From the NCBI RefSeq assembly GCF_000003815.2, contig NC_049986.1:22707111-22771110 (forward strand): 64,000 nt of DNA, read 5' to 3'. The DNA comes from Branchiostoma floridae (lineage: Eukaryota; Chordata; Leptocardii; Amphioxiformes; Branchiostomatidae). Below the pieces are notes generated by a model that saw nothing but the letters and a program-made list of their open reading frames with translations, was not told the origin of the DNA and did no database searches. The first letter of the stretch is position 1, and every line of letters starts with the position of its first letter. This document shows, piece by piece, positions 11,708 to 20,479 of this stretch. The position numbers and the translations under genes were made by a program.

Positions 11708-11985
11708 TTAGAACGGACCGAGTTGTTTTTTTTGTTCTTCATATATCGTATCCTCTTTTCCATCGTGCATAAAAGAAGATTTGATTTCACAGAAAGAAAG
11801 TCTGATTGCCTTGTCAGGAAAGGCTTTGTTTGCCTTTTTCTTTATGCACAGACACATCACCCATACCATCCGCTTCATCCTTAATCAATGTGTGTTAGAA
11901 GGTTCATCGAAATTTAGTCCCATTTCCTCTAATCCGCTTACAATATCTTCATCAAGTTTTCCCAGTGTCTTTGATATGTGAAAAC
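11708..11985 (-). pseudogene. Family linker segment 'KTLGKLDEDIV...' (copy I)
   Basis: The minus strand reads KTLGKLDEDIVSGLEEMGLN, FDEPSNTH, then TGA, and in the same frame LRMKRMVWVMCLCIKKKANK up to YEEQKKQLGPF and a stop at 11708-11710. The 23.7 kb copy has CGG (Arg) where this one has TGA (SNARRLRMKRM), so the stop looks like decay. A basic, cysteine-containing stretch (MKRMVWVMCLCIKKK) follows an acidic amphipathic one. Copies at 18.46, 23.7 and 24.9 kb each break at different places. No known domain; likely a dying exon or a retained intronic paralogue. Confidence 0.5.
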
Positions 11986-12045
11986 ATAACCCTCTTCGTT
12001 TTCGGATACATTACATCTAGGCACGTTCCGACCTTAGGCTAGTAC

Positions 12046-12129
12046 CTGCAACAACAGGGCCCGCCTCCTATACCCCCAGAGCTACTATCCGCTGGTTTAG
12101 AACATCTAGCTGCTGTGTTAATTCTGTCC
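12046..12129 (-). pseudogene. Coiled-coil exon, frameshifted (copy I)
   Basis: Bounded by CAAAAG| and GTTGCAG|GTACTAG. It starts in frame as TELTQQLDVLNQRIVAL and then loses frame and meets TAG because of a one-base gain relative to the intact sister at 25111-25188 (IVALEMQMTALLLQ). The 18784-18867 copy has the same lesion, so the damage predates the block duplication. Confidence 0.6.
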
Positions 12130-12254
12130 CTTTTGCAAAGAAGTAGGGCTTCGTACCAGTACCATGAGAATCTATTTGGTACAGGGTACTGTTAGGGTTG
12201 GTTTATATGGCCCAAGGCTGTCATTATCAACTTAAACTATTTAAATTTACTCAC

Positions 12255-12389
12255 CATCAACATCGCCACTTGCAGAAGAAGGGTGGCCACCTGGTCCTGA
12301 AGCCCGCCAACCTGGCCCTGCAGACCACCCACCTGTCCCTCAAGAGCACCCACTTGCTGGCGTAGCGCAGCAATTTCCTGATCTTTTCG
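12255..12389 (-). CDS. Coiled-coil heptad exon, 45 residues
   Basis: Exon of 135 bp, phase 0 at both ends, with acceptor TTTACAG|CGA and donor ATG|GTGAGTAAAT. The 45 residues parse as perfect heptads: RKDQEIA, ALRQQVG, ALEGQVG, GLQGQVG, GLQDQVA, TLLLQVA, MLM, with leucine/valine/isoleucine at a/d positions, as expected for a left-handed coiled coil. Compared with the 114-bp exon at 19000-19113 it has exactly one extra heptad (21 bp), an internal GLQ-Q-V duplication. It belongs to the run of heptad exons between 12.0 and 13.5 kb; introns of about 200-250 bp share 'gatttggtacaggtta'. Role beyond oligomerisation unknown. Confidence 0.75.
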
Positions 12390-12571
12390 CTGTAAACACA
12401 ATATGTAATTGTTGTTACTTATGTAAAGCTTCATACCCGTACTATGTACTTAGACTTCAGAGGTACTGTACCATGAAAATCGGTTTGCCCCAATTGATGA
12501 GTGTTGAAAAGTAATATGAAATTCGTCATTCAGTCTGTCATTATCAACTTAAACTTTATAGATTTACTCAC

Positions 12572-12649
12572 CAAGAGCATAGTAACCTGAAGCATCAGTG
12601 TGGCCACCTGTCCCTCCAATCCACCCACCCGCTGGTTCTGATCTTTACG
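12572..12649 (-). CDS. Coiled-coil heptad exon, 26 residues
   Basis: Exon of 78 bp, phase 0: acceptor CTTACAG|CGT (start 12649), donor CTCTTG|GTGAGTAAATC (last base 12572). It encodes RKDQNQRVGGLEGQVATLML followed by QVTMLL. It is the short form of the family exon, lacking the EIA-L and one GLQ heptad. Open and splice-competent by inspection. Neighbouring exons in the same run are partly broken, so whether it is still used is uncertain. Confidence 0.7.
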
Positions 12650-12796
12650 CTGTAAGCATAATTTGTTAGTGTTACTATTACTGAGAAGTAGAGCTTTGTA
12701 CTGTATCGTGAAAATCGATTTGGCACAGGTTAGCATTGGGTTCAATGAAAATAGTCTTCGGCCAATCGTCTTGTCTGTAATTATCAACTTAAACTT

Positions 12797-12955
12797 AGAC
12801 TTACCACCTGCAACAGCAGGGCCGCTACCTGCCCCTCCAGTACATTTCCCCGTAGAGATTTTCATTAACATGGCCACCTGCAGGATCAGTGTGGCGACCT
12901 GCCCCTCCAAGGCTCCCACCATCTGCTGCAGATCTCCAATCTCCTGGTCTTTGCG
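12797..12955 (-). pseudogene. Double coiled-coil exon, partly out of frame
   Basis: Starts after TTTTTACAG at 12955 as RKDQEIGDLQQMVGALEGQV, then ATLILQVAMLM, then runs without an intron into a second unit (GTACTGGAGGGGCAG... ending GTTGCAG|GTGG). Here the second unit is out of frame (KISTGKCTGG...), while the 19.6 kb copy keeps RDNVLEGQVATLLLQVGILL. It appears to be two units fused by loss of the intron between them, followed by frame damage. Confidence 0.55.
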
Positions 12956-13159
12956 CTGTAAAAACACAGTAACTACGTTAATGTTGTTACTTTTGCCAAG
13001 AAGTAGTGCTTCGTACCAATAATGTGTACTGTTTACCGTAACTGTCCCATGAACATCGATTTGGTACAGGTTAGCGGTGGTTTATATGAAAATAGTTATT
13101 CGGTGAAGCGCCTTGTCTCTCGAATTTATTATCAACTTAAACTTGATAGACTTACTCAC

Positions 13160-13244
13160 CATCAACATCGCCACTTGCAGCATCAGGGTGGCCACTTGAC
13201 CCTCTAGTGCACCCACGTGCTTGTTGAGACTTGTTGTCTTTCTG
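13160..13244 (-). pseudogene. Coiled-coil exon with frame-disrupting length
   Basis: Splice signals are intact (CCTACAG|CAG; ATG|GTGAGTAAG), but the exon is 85 bp, not a multiple of three, owing to a deletion near its start. The intact 93-bp sister at 20190-20282 reads QKDADIADLTQRVGALEGQV. The 19925-20009 copy has the same length, so this lesion too predates the block duplication. Confidence 0.6.
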
Positions 13245-13418
13245 CTGTAGGAACACTATGTTAATGTTTACTTAAGCTAAGAAGTAGGGCTTCCTACCGG
13301 TACTGTACCATGGGAATCGATTTGGTACAGGTTACTGTCAGGGTCAGGGTTAGGTTTTTACTTTTAGTCATTCGGTTCAAAGGCGTCTTGTCACTTAAAA
13401 TTTACTAGATTTACTCAC

Positions 13419-13505
13419 GAATAACATTCCTATCTGCAGCATCAGCCACCTGTCCCTCGAGGGCCCATACCGACTGGTTTAGCCAGCTATCTGCTGGTCT
13501 CTGCG
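13419..13505 (-). pseudogene. Coiled-coil exon, degenerate
   Basis: Splice borders are kept (TTTACAG|CGC, TTC|GTGAGTAAATC), but two indels break the frame: RRDQQIAG-stop, then LNQSVWALEGQV in the next frame, then a further shift. It is the most upstream heptad unit of block I. Confidence 0.55.
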
Positions 13506-13559
13506 CTGTAAACACAATATGCTTTTGCTGTTACATTTGCCAAGAAGGTTTTCGGAAAT

Positions 13560-13870
13560 GCCTGAAATTTAATTTGTGGTTTACCATCATGTTGTCTACT
13601 ATCCGTTTTCTTGCCTTGGTTTGTGTGCATGCATGAAAAAAAGGCATCTACAGTATCTGGCCCTTTTAGTTATGAAAGTCAATCACCCTCGCTACATTCA
13701 CAAACGTGATGAATTGTATAGGGGTAATAGGCACCTTTGGAAAAAAGAGTGCTTCGTAACTGGGTCATGTGATATCAAACAAGTTATGTTTAAGAGGTTT
13801 ATCTTTATCCGGGGCTATATCAATTGTTTTTGGAAGCAGGGTATCTAGTTATATCAAGTTGACGGAAGTT
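13560..13870. repeat. Segment related to 27.43-27.49 kb
   Basis: 'tgtggtttaccatYaYRttgYc' followed by 'ctatccRttttc' recurs at about 27.45 kb, beside the 27536-27610 exon. The exon itself is missing here. This suggests blocks I and IV once had matching upstream regions. Confidence 0.45.
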
Positions 13871-14089
13871 AGTTTAAACTGAAAAAATGTGCAGTATCGT
13901 TTGCAGTCTGGACTTGTAAACTACAAGAAGTAATGCAAAATACAGCTAAATGAGAAACCTGGTGTCCTGAAGTCCTGATTTCTTTGTGTAAATGTAAATT
14001 TACACTAAAAATGTCATCAAAATGGAAACATACATCGGTGTGTGAGCAGTACAACATTAACATAAAGGGAAATACTTACTGACAGTTAC

Positions 14090-14153
14090 ATGGAACCCAA
14101 AACCCGCCAGACTCCAAAATTGCGAGCTTCGCTATTAGGTGGAACTGACCAGG
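14090..14153 (-). pseudogene. 'AILESGG' exon, shortened copy
   Basis: Acceptor TTCTACAG|CCT and donor CCAT|GTAACTG are in place. The frame PGQFHLIAKLAILESGGFWV is open, but the 64-bp exon is 14 bp shorter than its neighbour at 14199-14276 and phases no longer agree. It is a tandem paralogue of that exon. Confidence 0.5.
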
Positions 14154-14198
14154 CTGTAGAATAGACGGGCAATGGTTGAGTTTCTTACTTATAGTTAC

Positions 14199-14276
14199 AG
14201 GGACCCAAAGCCGCCGGATTCTAAAATTGCGAACCTCTCTTTTAGCTCCTCAACTTCGAGGCATCTCCTGACCAGT
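14199..14276 (-). CDS. 'AILESGG' coiled-coil-like exon
   Basis: A 78-bp exon preceded by a strong polypyrimidine acceptor (TTTCTCCCTCACTTCCACAG) and followed by CCCT|GTAACT. In phase 2 it reads LVRRCLEVEELKERFAILES then GGFGS, with leucines spaced as in an amphipathic helix. The AILESG motif recurs at 14.1, 17.0 and 28.1 kb, so this is a third repeated exon type of the cluster. The partner protein and function are unknown. Confidence 0.5.
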
Positions 14277-14916
14277 CTGTGGAAGTGAGGGAGAAAGGTT
14301 GAGTTTCCTCACTTGCTAAGTTACAATATCCTTACACCTACTGTGTCTTCTGTCTAACTGATGTATTATTGCTTCAGATTACGGGCATATAGTTATGCAA
14401 CGTTATGTCAAATTTGTCTGTTTTGCGTGATCCACGGCGTGATTTGGTCCACGACACTTCTGTACGCACCGTGGAAGACTTCCGACCACATCGACACAGA
14501 AAGTTTATTTGCAAGTTCATGCGCGAAAGCAAATTGCCAGAATCTACTGGTCCCCTTACCATGGATTTAGAGGGTTTATGGAATTTCTTCTTGTGATAGT
14601 ATTAGTTTTGCCATGATGGGGAAGTGATAGTCACATTGACAAGGATGAGATTTGTGAGGGAGATGAACTGTGATGTTTTTTTGTAGTCCACTTTCTGACT
14701 TGAAGTTTTTCCCACATGTCACAAACTGTCAAAATCATGTTCCAGCTGCGCAAGAAATTCCGTAACTACCTTAAAGTCGAATGTCTCTCTTGCCATGATG
14801 CTTATTCCTACTCTCACTGCATATCTCGAGATTATTTTATAGAATTATAACTTTTTTTGCGTCATCGAGTCTCTATAAGGCCTGACAGATATTGTGCAAA
14901 TCATAACAGCCATCGC

Positions 14917-14941
14917 ATATATATATATATATATATATATA
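14917..14941. repeat. (AT)n microsatellite
   Basis: About twelve uninterrupted AT dinucleotides. Confidence 0.9.
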
Positions 14942-15102
14942 CATCCGTAAATGCTATACTATTAGTAAACAGTACAATTATCTTGTCGAAGAACGCTACC
15001 CGTAGCATAAAACATGAGAGTTCCACTTTCAGTACATTCAGGTATTGTCCTGGTTTAGTGTAAGCTGCACTAAGAAATATAATTTTTTTTAAATAATAAT
15101 AG

Positions 15103-16646
15103 ATGCAGTTTTAGATTCTCCAACCTGCCAGGCTCCTAGGCCTTAAGCCATCCAGCAGAGGACCCCAGCCGCCTCAACATTAGGGGAACACCTGTACTAA
15201 AAATACCAAATAGGTTACCAACAAAATACGAAATGCTAAGGTCTACTTATTACAATAACTGGGTCACCAACAAAAGGCTTATATATGTACCACACTTCTT
15301 ATCATAGCTTCTTTAAGTGAGGCTGGTAGATTAAGAGGTGCCTTTTTTATATGCATAAATGCAGTTTTAGATTCTCTAACCTACCAGGCTTCTGGCTTTA
15401 AACCACCCCCTGGAGGACACCAGTCTCCTGAGCATGAGGTGAACACCTATATTTGAAATACCAAATGGGTTACCAACAAAATACTGAAATGCTACGGTCT
15501 ACTTATTACAATATCTGTGTCACCAACAAAAGGCTTATATCTGTACAACGCATATCTGTACCAAACTTCTTATCATAGCGTCTTTTTAAGCGAGACTGGT
15601 AGATTTAAGAGGTGACTTTTTCATATACATAAATGCAGTTTTAGATTCTCCAACCAACCAGGCCTTTGCGCTTCCAGCCAGTTGGCTGATGACTGCAGTC
15701 TACGCAGCATCAGTGGCACTCCTGTGATGGAAATAACAAAAACGTTACTAAGAAAATACTGAAATGCTAAGGTCTACTTATTACAATAACTGGGTTCTGC
15801 TTTAAGAAATATCTTTTTATTTTTATTTTTTTTGTCTAAATTACAGATGTAGTTTTAGATTCTCCAGGCTCCTGGGCCTGAAGCCAGCCGGCTGAAGACT
15901 ATAGGCGTCTGAGCATCAGGGCAACACCTGTATTGGAAATAACAAAAAGGTTACCAACAAAATACTGAAATGCTAAGGTCTATTTATAACAATAACTGGG
16001 AAACCAACAAAAGGCTTATATAAGTGAGACTGGTAGATTAAAGAGGTGCCTTTTTCATTTACATGCAGTTTTAGATTCTCCAACCCACCAGGCCTTTGTG
16101 CTTTCAGCCAGTTGGCTGATGACTGCAGTCGACGCAGCATCAGTGGCACTGCTGTGATGGAAATAACAAAAATGTTACCAACAAAATTCTGAAATGCTAA
16201 GGTCTACTTATTACAATAACTGGGTCACCAACAAAAGGCTTATATATGTACCACACTTCGTATAGCTTCTTTAAGTGAGGCTAGTAGATTTAAGGAGGTA
16301 CCTTTTTTCATATACATAATGCTGTTTTAGATACTCCAATCTACCTGGTTTCTGCACTTCAAGCCAGCCCGCTGAAGACTGTAACCTACGCAGCATCAGT
16401 GGCACTCCTGTGATGAAAATAACACAAAGGTTTCCAACAAAATACTGAAATGCTAAGGTCTATTGCAATAACTGGGTCACAAATAAAAGGCTTATATGTG
16501 TGCCACACTTCTTATCATAGCTTCTTTAAGTAAGGTACCTTTTTCATATACATAATGCAGTTTTAGATACTCCGGCCTACCGGGTTCCTGTGTCTGAAGC
16601 CAGCGGAAAGATCCAGAAATCCTCAACATCAGAAGGGTTGCTTTTG
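15103..16646 (-). repeat. Array 1 of 29-residue exons (7 units)
   Basis: Seven exon-intron units on the minus strand: exons at about 16552-16646, 16316-16407, 16063-16151, 15845-15927, 15629-15721, 15355-15446 and 15103-15191. Each has acceptor TTATTTCCATCACAG-like and, in most, donor GTATATG or GTAAATG. The consensus peptide is VPLMLRRLQSSAGWLQAQKP then GRLENLKLH. Four units are open; those at 15.9, 15.45 and 15.2 kb carry a deletion, a frameshift and a stop. Arginine and leucine codons of MLRRL vary synonymously between units (CGT AGA CTG, AGA CGC CTA, AGG CGG CTG), which indicates past selection on protein. Introns (about 150-190 bp) are nearly identical. The family is not recognised; the LENLKL strand plus preceding helix faintly recalls a leucine-rich repeat. 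Confidence 0.7.
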
Positions 16647-16860
16647 CTGAAATGCCAAACTGGTTACTAACAAAATGCAAAAATCCTAAGGCCTATTTAT
16701 TACAGTAATAACTGGGTCACCCACAGAAGATATGTCATGTTGTTGGCATTAGCAAAAGCTCAGTTTCAGTTCAGTTCCTCTGCAAGTCTGGGGTTCCCCT
16801 TGTAGCTTAGATATCTAGACCATCCTTTGCAATTTGACATCCTAGATCTACATACCTACT

Positions 16861-17115
16861 TTACATTGGCTTTAAATGTTTTACATTCTTGTGCAAGAAT
16901 ATTGTTGTATCAATGCTAAATGTTGTAAACTTGTTGCAAAATACCGACTGGGCCTGTGTTGGCTGGACCAGTGCATCGGCTTGTTTTACATTTTTATCTA
17001 GCTTTATTGCCATGAAACCACTCTCCAGGATAGCCGTGTGTTCCAGGAGGCGCGAAGACTGGTTGTCGCAGCCCATATCCCCCGCTTGTACATCGCTTAA
17101 TGAGCCATCCTCCAT
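16861..17115 (-). CDS. Putative exon with 'LEHTAILESGFMAIKL'
   Basis: An open minus-strand frame reads MEDGSLSDVQAGDMGCDNQS, then SRLLEHTAILESGFMAIKLD and KNVKQADALVQPTQAQSV. Part of it is conserved near 28.11-28.17 kb (CNTAILESGSMAIKL) and 28.86-28.93 kb (PTQAQSV), where frames are otherwise broken. The AILESG motif links it to the exons at 14.1-14.3 kb. A CAG at 'CGACAACCAG' before TCTTCGCGC could be the acceptor. It lies just upstream (in transcription) of array 1. Borders and coding status are uncertain. Confidence 0.4.
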   Translation of the reverse strand: MEDGSLSDVQAGDMGCDNQSSRLLEHTAILESGFMAIKLDKNVKQADALVQPTQAQSVFCNKFTTFSIDTTIFLHKNVKHLKPM

Positions 17116-17309
17116 GTATCCCCCTCAGCCTTGGGTACGCCTCGTATATGTACTTGCTAGAACTCTGTTCGAATGCCCATATGCATATCGCATTTCTAAT
17201 TATTACTTCTTAGAGCACTGTCTTGAAAACACCTCAGCTCTTCTTCTGCACATAAAATCTTAATGTCCTTCATGAGGCTCACAAGACAGTTCAGGAACTT
17301 TACTTCAAC

Positions 17310-17533
17310 CTAGTCTTCCTCGCCCGACTTGTTATTGTCACCACTCCTCTGCAGTTCTTGCAGAGTCGCATCCTTCTCCCAGTCTCGGGCCTCTGTCTCG
17401 TTAGTCGCCAAATCCTGGTTGATGTCTGCTAGTTCCTGGAAGTTGCAGCCGAACAGATCTTGGGCGAGCCGCTCCATCCCAGCATCTTGAACCCCAGACT
17501 CAAGCTCTGCGCTTGCTGACTCAGAAGTGTCTG
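17310..17533 (-). CDS. Terminal exon of coiled-coil family, copy II (intact)
   Basis: The best-preserved 3' exon. Acceptor TTTTTGTAG|CA after a T-rich tract (start 17533); phase 1 joins the last base of the 17876-18044 exon. It encodes 73 residues: DTSESASAELESGVQDAGME, RLAQDLFGCNFQELADINQD, LATNETEARDWEKDATLQEL, QRSGDNNKSGEED, then TAG at 17310-17312. The same stop is conserved at 10564 and 22591, so this is the true C-terminus. It is strongly acidic and probably helical. No signal peptide or membrane span is encoded here; the hydrophobic stretch seen upstream in the same frame is the pyrimidine-rich intron end, not protein. Function unknown. Confidence 0.72.
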
Positions 17534-17875
17534 CTACAAAAATTACAAAAGAGATAAAAATAAGAAGAAAAATAAACAGTGACCACAGCAAGTATTTGAA
17601 CAGTTATGTCACGCTACTAGACTGCTGGAAGTCATTGCTGCCCTAATAGAGAGCACTTTAGCTTCCTGGCAAACTTGAGGCATGTTGAGGTCCATTCTTC
17701 TTTGTTGAATTTTTATTGTTCAGAAGTGCGGTTTCATAATCAATCGCGAAGCGCAAAACGTTGATGATAAAATAATTAACGAGTAATTAGTTGGATCATA
17801 TGAATTGAATTCATCTACTAGGCGGTTCAAAATGGTACAAAAGTGAAATATGTATAAAATTATCAAATAACTTAC

Positions 17876-18044
17876 TTTCTTCAACCATCAGCTCCCCTTC
17901 GATTTTTCTGTTCGAGTAGGTGAACACGACGTGTTCCATCGGCGGTACTATAGTTAGTGCTGACCGATTTTCCAGCTGCTTCATCGGTATGACGTACGGA
18001 TATTCGCCGGTCACATGAATCATTGCGTACATCTCACTAGCGAT
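17876..18044 (-). CDS. Family core exon (copy II)
   Basis: A 169-bp exon with borders identical to 11146-11314 (TTTCCAG|ATC; GAAA|GTAAGT). It encodes 56 residues including EYPYVIPMKQLENRSALTIV and PPMEHVVFTYSNRKIEGELM. Phase 1 donor fits the terminal exon at 17533. Both exons are open, so core plus terminal exon could be expressed together from this copy. The protein family is not recognised. Confidence 0.68.
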
Positions 18045-18459
18045 CTGGAAAGTAGTTTGGAGTCTTCTTTATTTCAGACAAGGTCCATGGAAAACCGTAT
18101 GAAGCTACTTTATGAAGTCTCTCATCTTTCACAAATTTAAACAAAGGGTTCACAAATTTAAACAAAGGGTACACAAAAATCTGGGGCGTGCCCCAGCCAG
18201 ACCCCCTTGTGCCCTATCCTAGAATAATTGTAATGGCATAACGACATAACAAAAATAACAAAGTACTGGTTTTGATGAAGCGATCAAGATTTCGCTCCGT
18301 GAAACGCCTGCACGGAAAATACTACAACGTTGCGCTACTACTATCACTACTTTGACTCATGCAAACTTTCTTCATTGTGAAAAAACGCCAAAGTGGGGGA
18401 GTCATTTTCATCTCCATTTTCATGCATTCAAATAATGGTACCGTTTAGAACGGACCGAG

Positions 18460-18708
18460 TTATTTTTTTGGTTCTTCATATATCGTATCCTCTTTTCCAT
18501 CGTGCATAAAAGAAGATTTGATTTCACAGAAAGAAAGTCTGATTGCCTTGTCAGGAAAGGCTTTGTTTGCCTTTTTCTTTATGCACAGACACATCACCCA
18601 TACCATCCGCTTCATCCTTAATCAATGTGTGTTAGAAGGATCATCGAAGTTTAGTCCCATTTCCTCTAAGCCTCTTACAATATCTTCGTCAAGTTTTTCC
18701 AGTGTCTT
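18460..18708 (-). pseudogene. Family linker segment (copy II)
   Basis: Reads KTLEKLDEDIVRGLEEMGLN, FDDPSNTH, then TGA as in copy I, continuing LRMKRMVWVMCLCIKKK to YEEPKK and a stop at 18460-18462. The shared TGA shows it arose before the block duplication. Confidence 0.5.
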
Positions 18709-18783
18709 TGATATATGAAAACATAACACTCTTCGTATTCGGATACATTACATCTAGACAGCATTCCGACCTTACGCTAGTAC

Positions 18784-18867
18784 CTGCAGCAACAGGGCCC
18801 GTCTCCTATACCCCCAGAGCCACTATCCGCTGGTTTAGAACATCTATCTGCTGTGTTAATTCTGTCC
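18784..18867 (-). pseudogene. Coiled-coil exon, frameshifted (copy II)
   Basis: Paralogue of 12046-12129 with the same 84-bp length, the same insertion and the same in-frame TAG. Intact relative: 25111-25188. Confidence 0.6.
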
Positions 18868-18999
18868 CTTTGCAAAGAAGTAGAGCTTCGTACCAGTACC
18901 ATGAGAATCTATTTGGTACAGGTTACTGTTAGGGTTGGTTTATATGGCCCAAAGCGTCTTGTCTGTCATTATCAACTTAAACTTTATAGATTTACTCAC

Positions 19000-19113
19000 C
19001 AAGAGCATAGCAACTTGTAACATCAGGTTGGCCACCTGGTCCTGCAGCCCGCCAACCTGGCCCTCAAGGGCACCAACCCGCTGGTTTAGGGTGGCAATTT
19101 CCTGATCTTTGCG
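19000..19113 (-). CDS. Coiled-coil heptad exon, 38 residues
   Basis: Exon of 114 bp, phase 0, acceptor TTTACAG|CGC, donor CTCTTG|GTGAGTAAATC. Encodes RKDQEIATLNQRVGALEGQV, GGLQDQVANLMLQVAMLL: five full heptads with hydrophobic a/d residues. Same length and layout as 25353-25466. It differs by one heptad from its block I counterpart at 12255-12389, direct evidence of heptad-unit slippage within the exon. Confidence 0.75.
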
Positions 19114-19285
19114 CTGTAAACACAATATGTAATTGTTGTTACTTATGTAAAGCTTCATACCGGTACTGTGTACTTAGACTTTAGAGGTACTGTACCATGA
19201 AAATCGGTCTGCCCTAATTGATGAGTGTTTGATGAAAAGTCATTCAGTCTGTCATTATCAACTTAAACTTTATAAATTTACTCAC

Positions 19286-19378
19286 CAATAGCATTGCAAC
19301 TTGAAGTGTGGCCACCTCTCCCTCCAATCCAACCGCCAGCTGGTTCAGGTCAGCGATATCGATGGTCTGATCTTTCGG
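19286..19378 (-). CDS. Coiled-coil heptad exon, 31 residues
   Basis: Exon of 93 bp, phase 0, acceptor CTTACAG|CCG, donor CTATTG|GTGAGTAAATT. Encodes PKDQTIDIADLNQLAVGLEG, EVATLQVAMLL. Open; the LNQ...VGLEGEVA core matches the family, though the heptad register is disturbed by small in-frame indels (TIDI inserted, LM lost before LQVAMLL). Confidence 0.68.
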
Positions 19379-19539
19379 CTGTAAGCACAATATGTTAATG
19401 TTACTTTTGCTGAGACGTAGTACTTCGTACCCGTACTGTACCATGAAAATCGATTTGGTACAGGATAGCGTTGGGTTATATGAAAATAGTCTAAGGCAAA
19501 TCGTCTTCTCTGTCTTTATCAATTTAAACTAAGACTTGT

Positions 19540-19727
19540 CAGCAGTATTCCCACCTGCAACAGCAGGGTCGCTACCTGCCCCTCCAGTACATTATCCCGT
19601 AGAGATCTTCTGACCATCAGCATGGCCACCTGCTGATCAGGGTCGCGACCTGGCCCTCCAAGGCCCCCACCCTCTGCCGCAGTCCTCCATTTTCCGGCCA
19701 CAGGGCGTTGATCTCCTGGTCTTTGCG
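19540..19727 (-). pseudogene. Double coiled-coil exon (copy II)
   Basis: Begins after a CTACGTTTTTACAG-like acceptor with RKDQEINALWPENGGLRQRV, GALEGQVATL, then a one-base deletion shifts frame; the second unit continues in the shifted frame as RDNVLEGQVATLLLQVGILL. Counterpart of 12797-12955, where the first unit is intact and the second is not. The two copies are damaged at different points. Confidence 0.55.
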
Positions 19728-19924
19728 CTGTAAAAACATAGTGACTTTGTTAATGTTGTTACTTTTGCCAAGAAGTAGAGCTTCGTATCAGTACTGTTTA
19801 CCGTAACTGTCCCATGAACATCGATTTGGTACAGGTTAGCGGTGGTTTATATGAAAATAGTTATTCGGTGAAGCGCCTTGTCTCTCGAATTTATTATCAA
19901 CTTAAACTTGATAGACTTACTCAC

Positions 19925-20009
19925 CATCAACATCGCCAGTTGCAGCATCAGGGTGGCCACTTGACCTTCTAGTGCACCCACGCGGTTGTTGAGCCTTGAT
20001 GTCTTTCTG
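19925..20009 (-). pseudogene. Coiled-coil exon with frame-disrupting length (copy II)
   Basis: 85 bp, paralogue of 13160-13244. RLNNRVGALEGQVATLMLQL is readable, but not in the phase-0 frame of the acceptor. Confidence 0.6.
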
Positions 20010-20189
20010 CTGTAGGAACAATATGGTAATGTTACTTTTGCTAAGAAGTAGGGCATCCTACCGGTACTGTACCATGGGAATGAGTTGGTATAGGTAACGG
20101 TTAGGGTTAGGTTATATGAAATTAGTCATTCGGCCAAGCGCCTTGTATTTAGAGCTCATTATCAACTTAAACTTAATATATTTACTCAC

Positions 20190-20282
20190 TATCAGCATCG
20201 TCACTTGCAGGATCAGCGTGGCCACCTGGCCCTCAAGTGCGCCCACCCGCTGAGTGAGGTCAGCGATATCAGCGTCTTTCTG
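20190..20282 (-). CDS. Coiled-coil heptad exon, 31 residues
   Basis: Exon of 93 bp, phase 0, acceptor CCTACAG|CAG, donor CTGATA|GTGAGTAAATA. Encodes QKDADIADLTQRVGALEGQV, ATLILQVTMLI. It is the most upstream intact heptad exon of block II. Beyond it only a decayed unit is seen (about 20.42-20.48 kb). Confidence 0.7.
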
Positions 20283-20479
20283 CTGTAGGAACAATATGTT
20301 ATTGTTACTTATGCTAAGAGGTGGGGCTTCCTACCAGTACTTTACCATTAAAATCGATTTGGTACCTGTTAGGGATGGGTTATATGAAAATAGTCGTTCG
20401 GGTAATCATCTTGCATCTCATTATCAACTTAATAGATTTACTAATCAGCAGTGTTCCGACCTCTGATGCAGCCCGTTTA

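Larger units (their letters stand above)
10550..13260 (-). repeat. Segmental duplication block I
   Basis: This block matches 17,300-20,020 at an offset of about 6,737-6,745 bp, exons and introns alike. For example, the GATTTGATTTCACAG segment at 11,779 recurs at 18,516. Differences are scattered substitutions and small indels. It carries terminal exon, core exon, linker and coiled-coil exons in the same order. Confidence 0.85.
17300..20020 (-). repeat. Segmental duplication block II
   Basis: Paralogue of 10,550-13,260 with the same order of exons and introns. It retains the more intact terminal exon. An extra heptad unit (20190-20282) lies beyond the matched part. Confidence 0.85.

Noticed and set aside
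15103-16646. Leucine-rich-repeat gene
   Set aside because: LENLKL is suggestive, but the LxxLxLxxN signature is incomplete, so the name is not justified.
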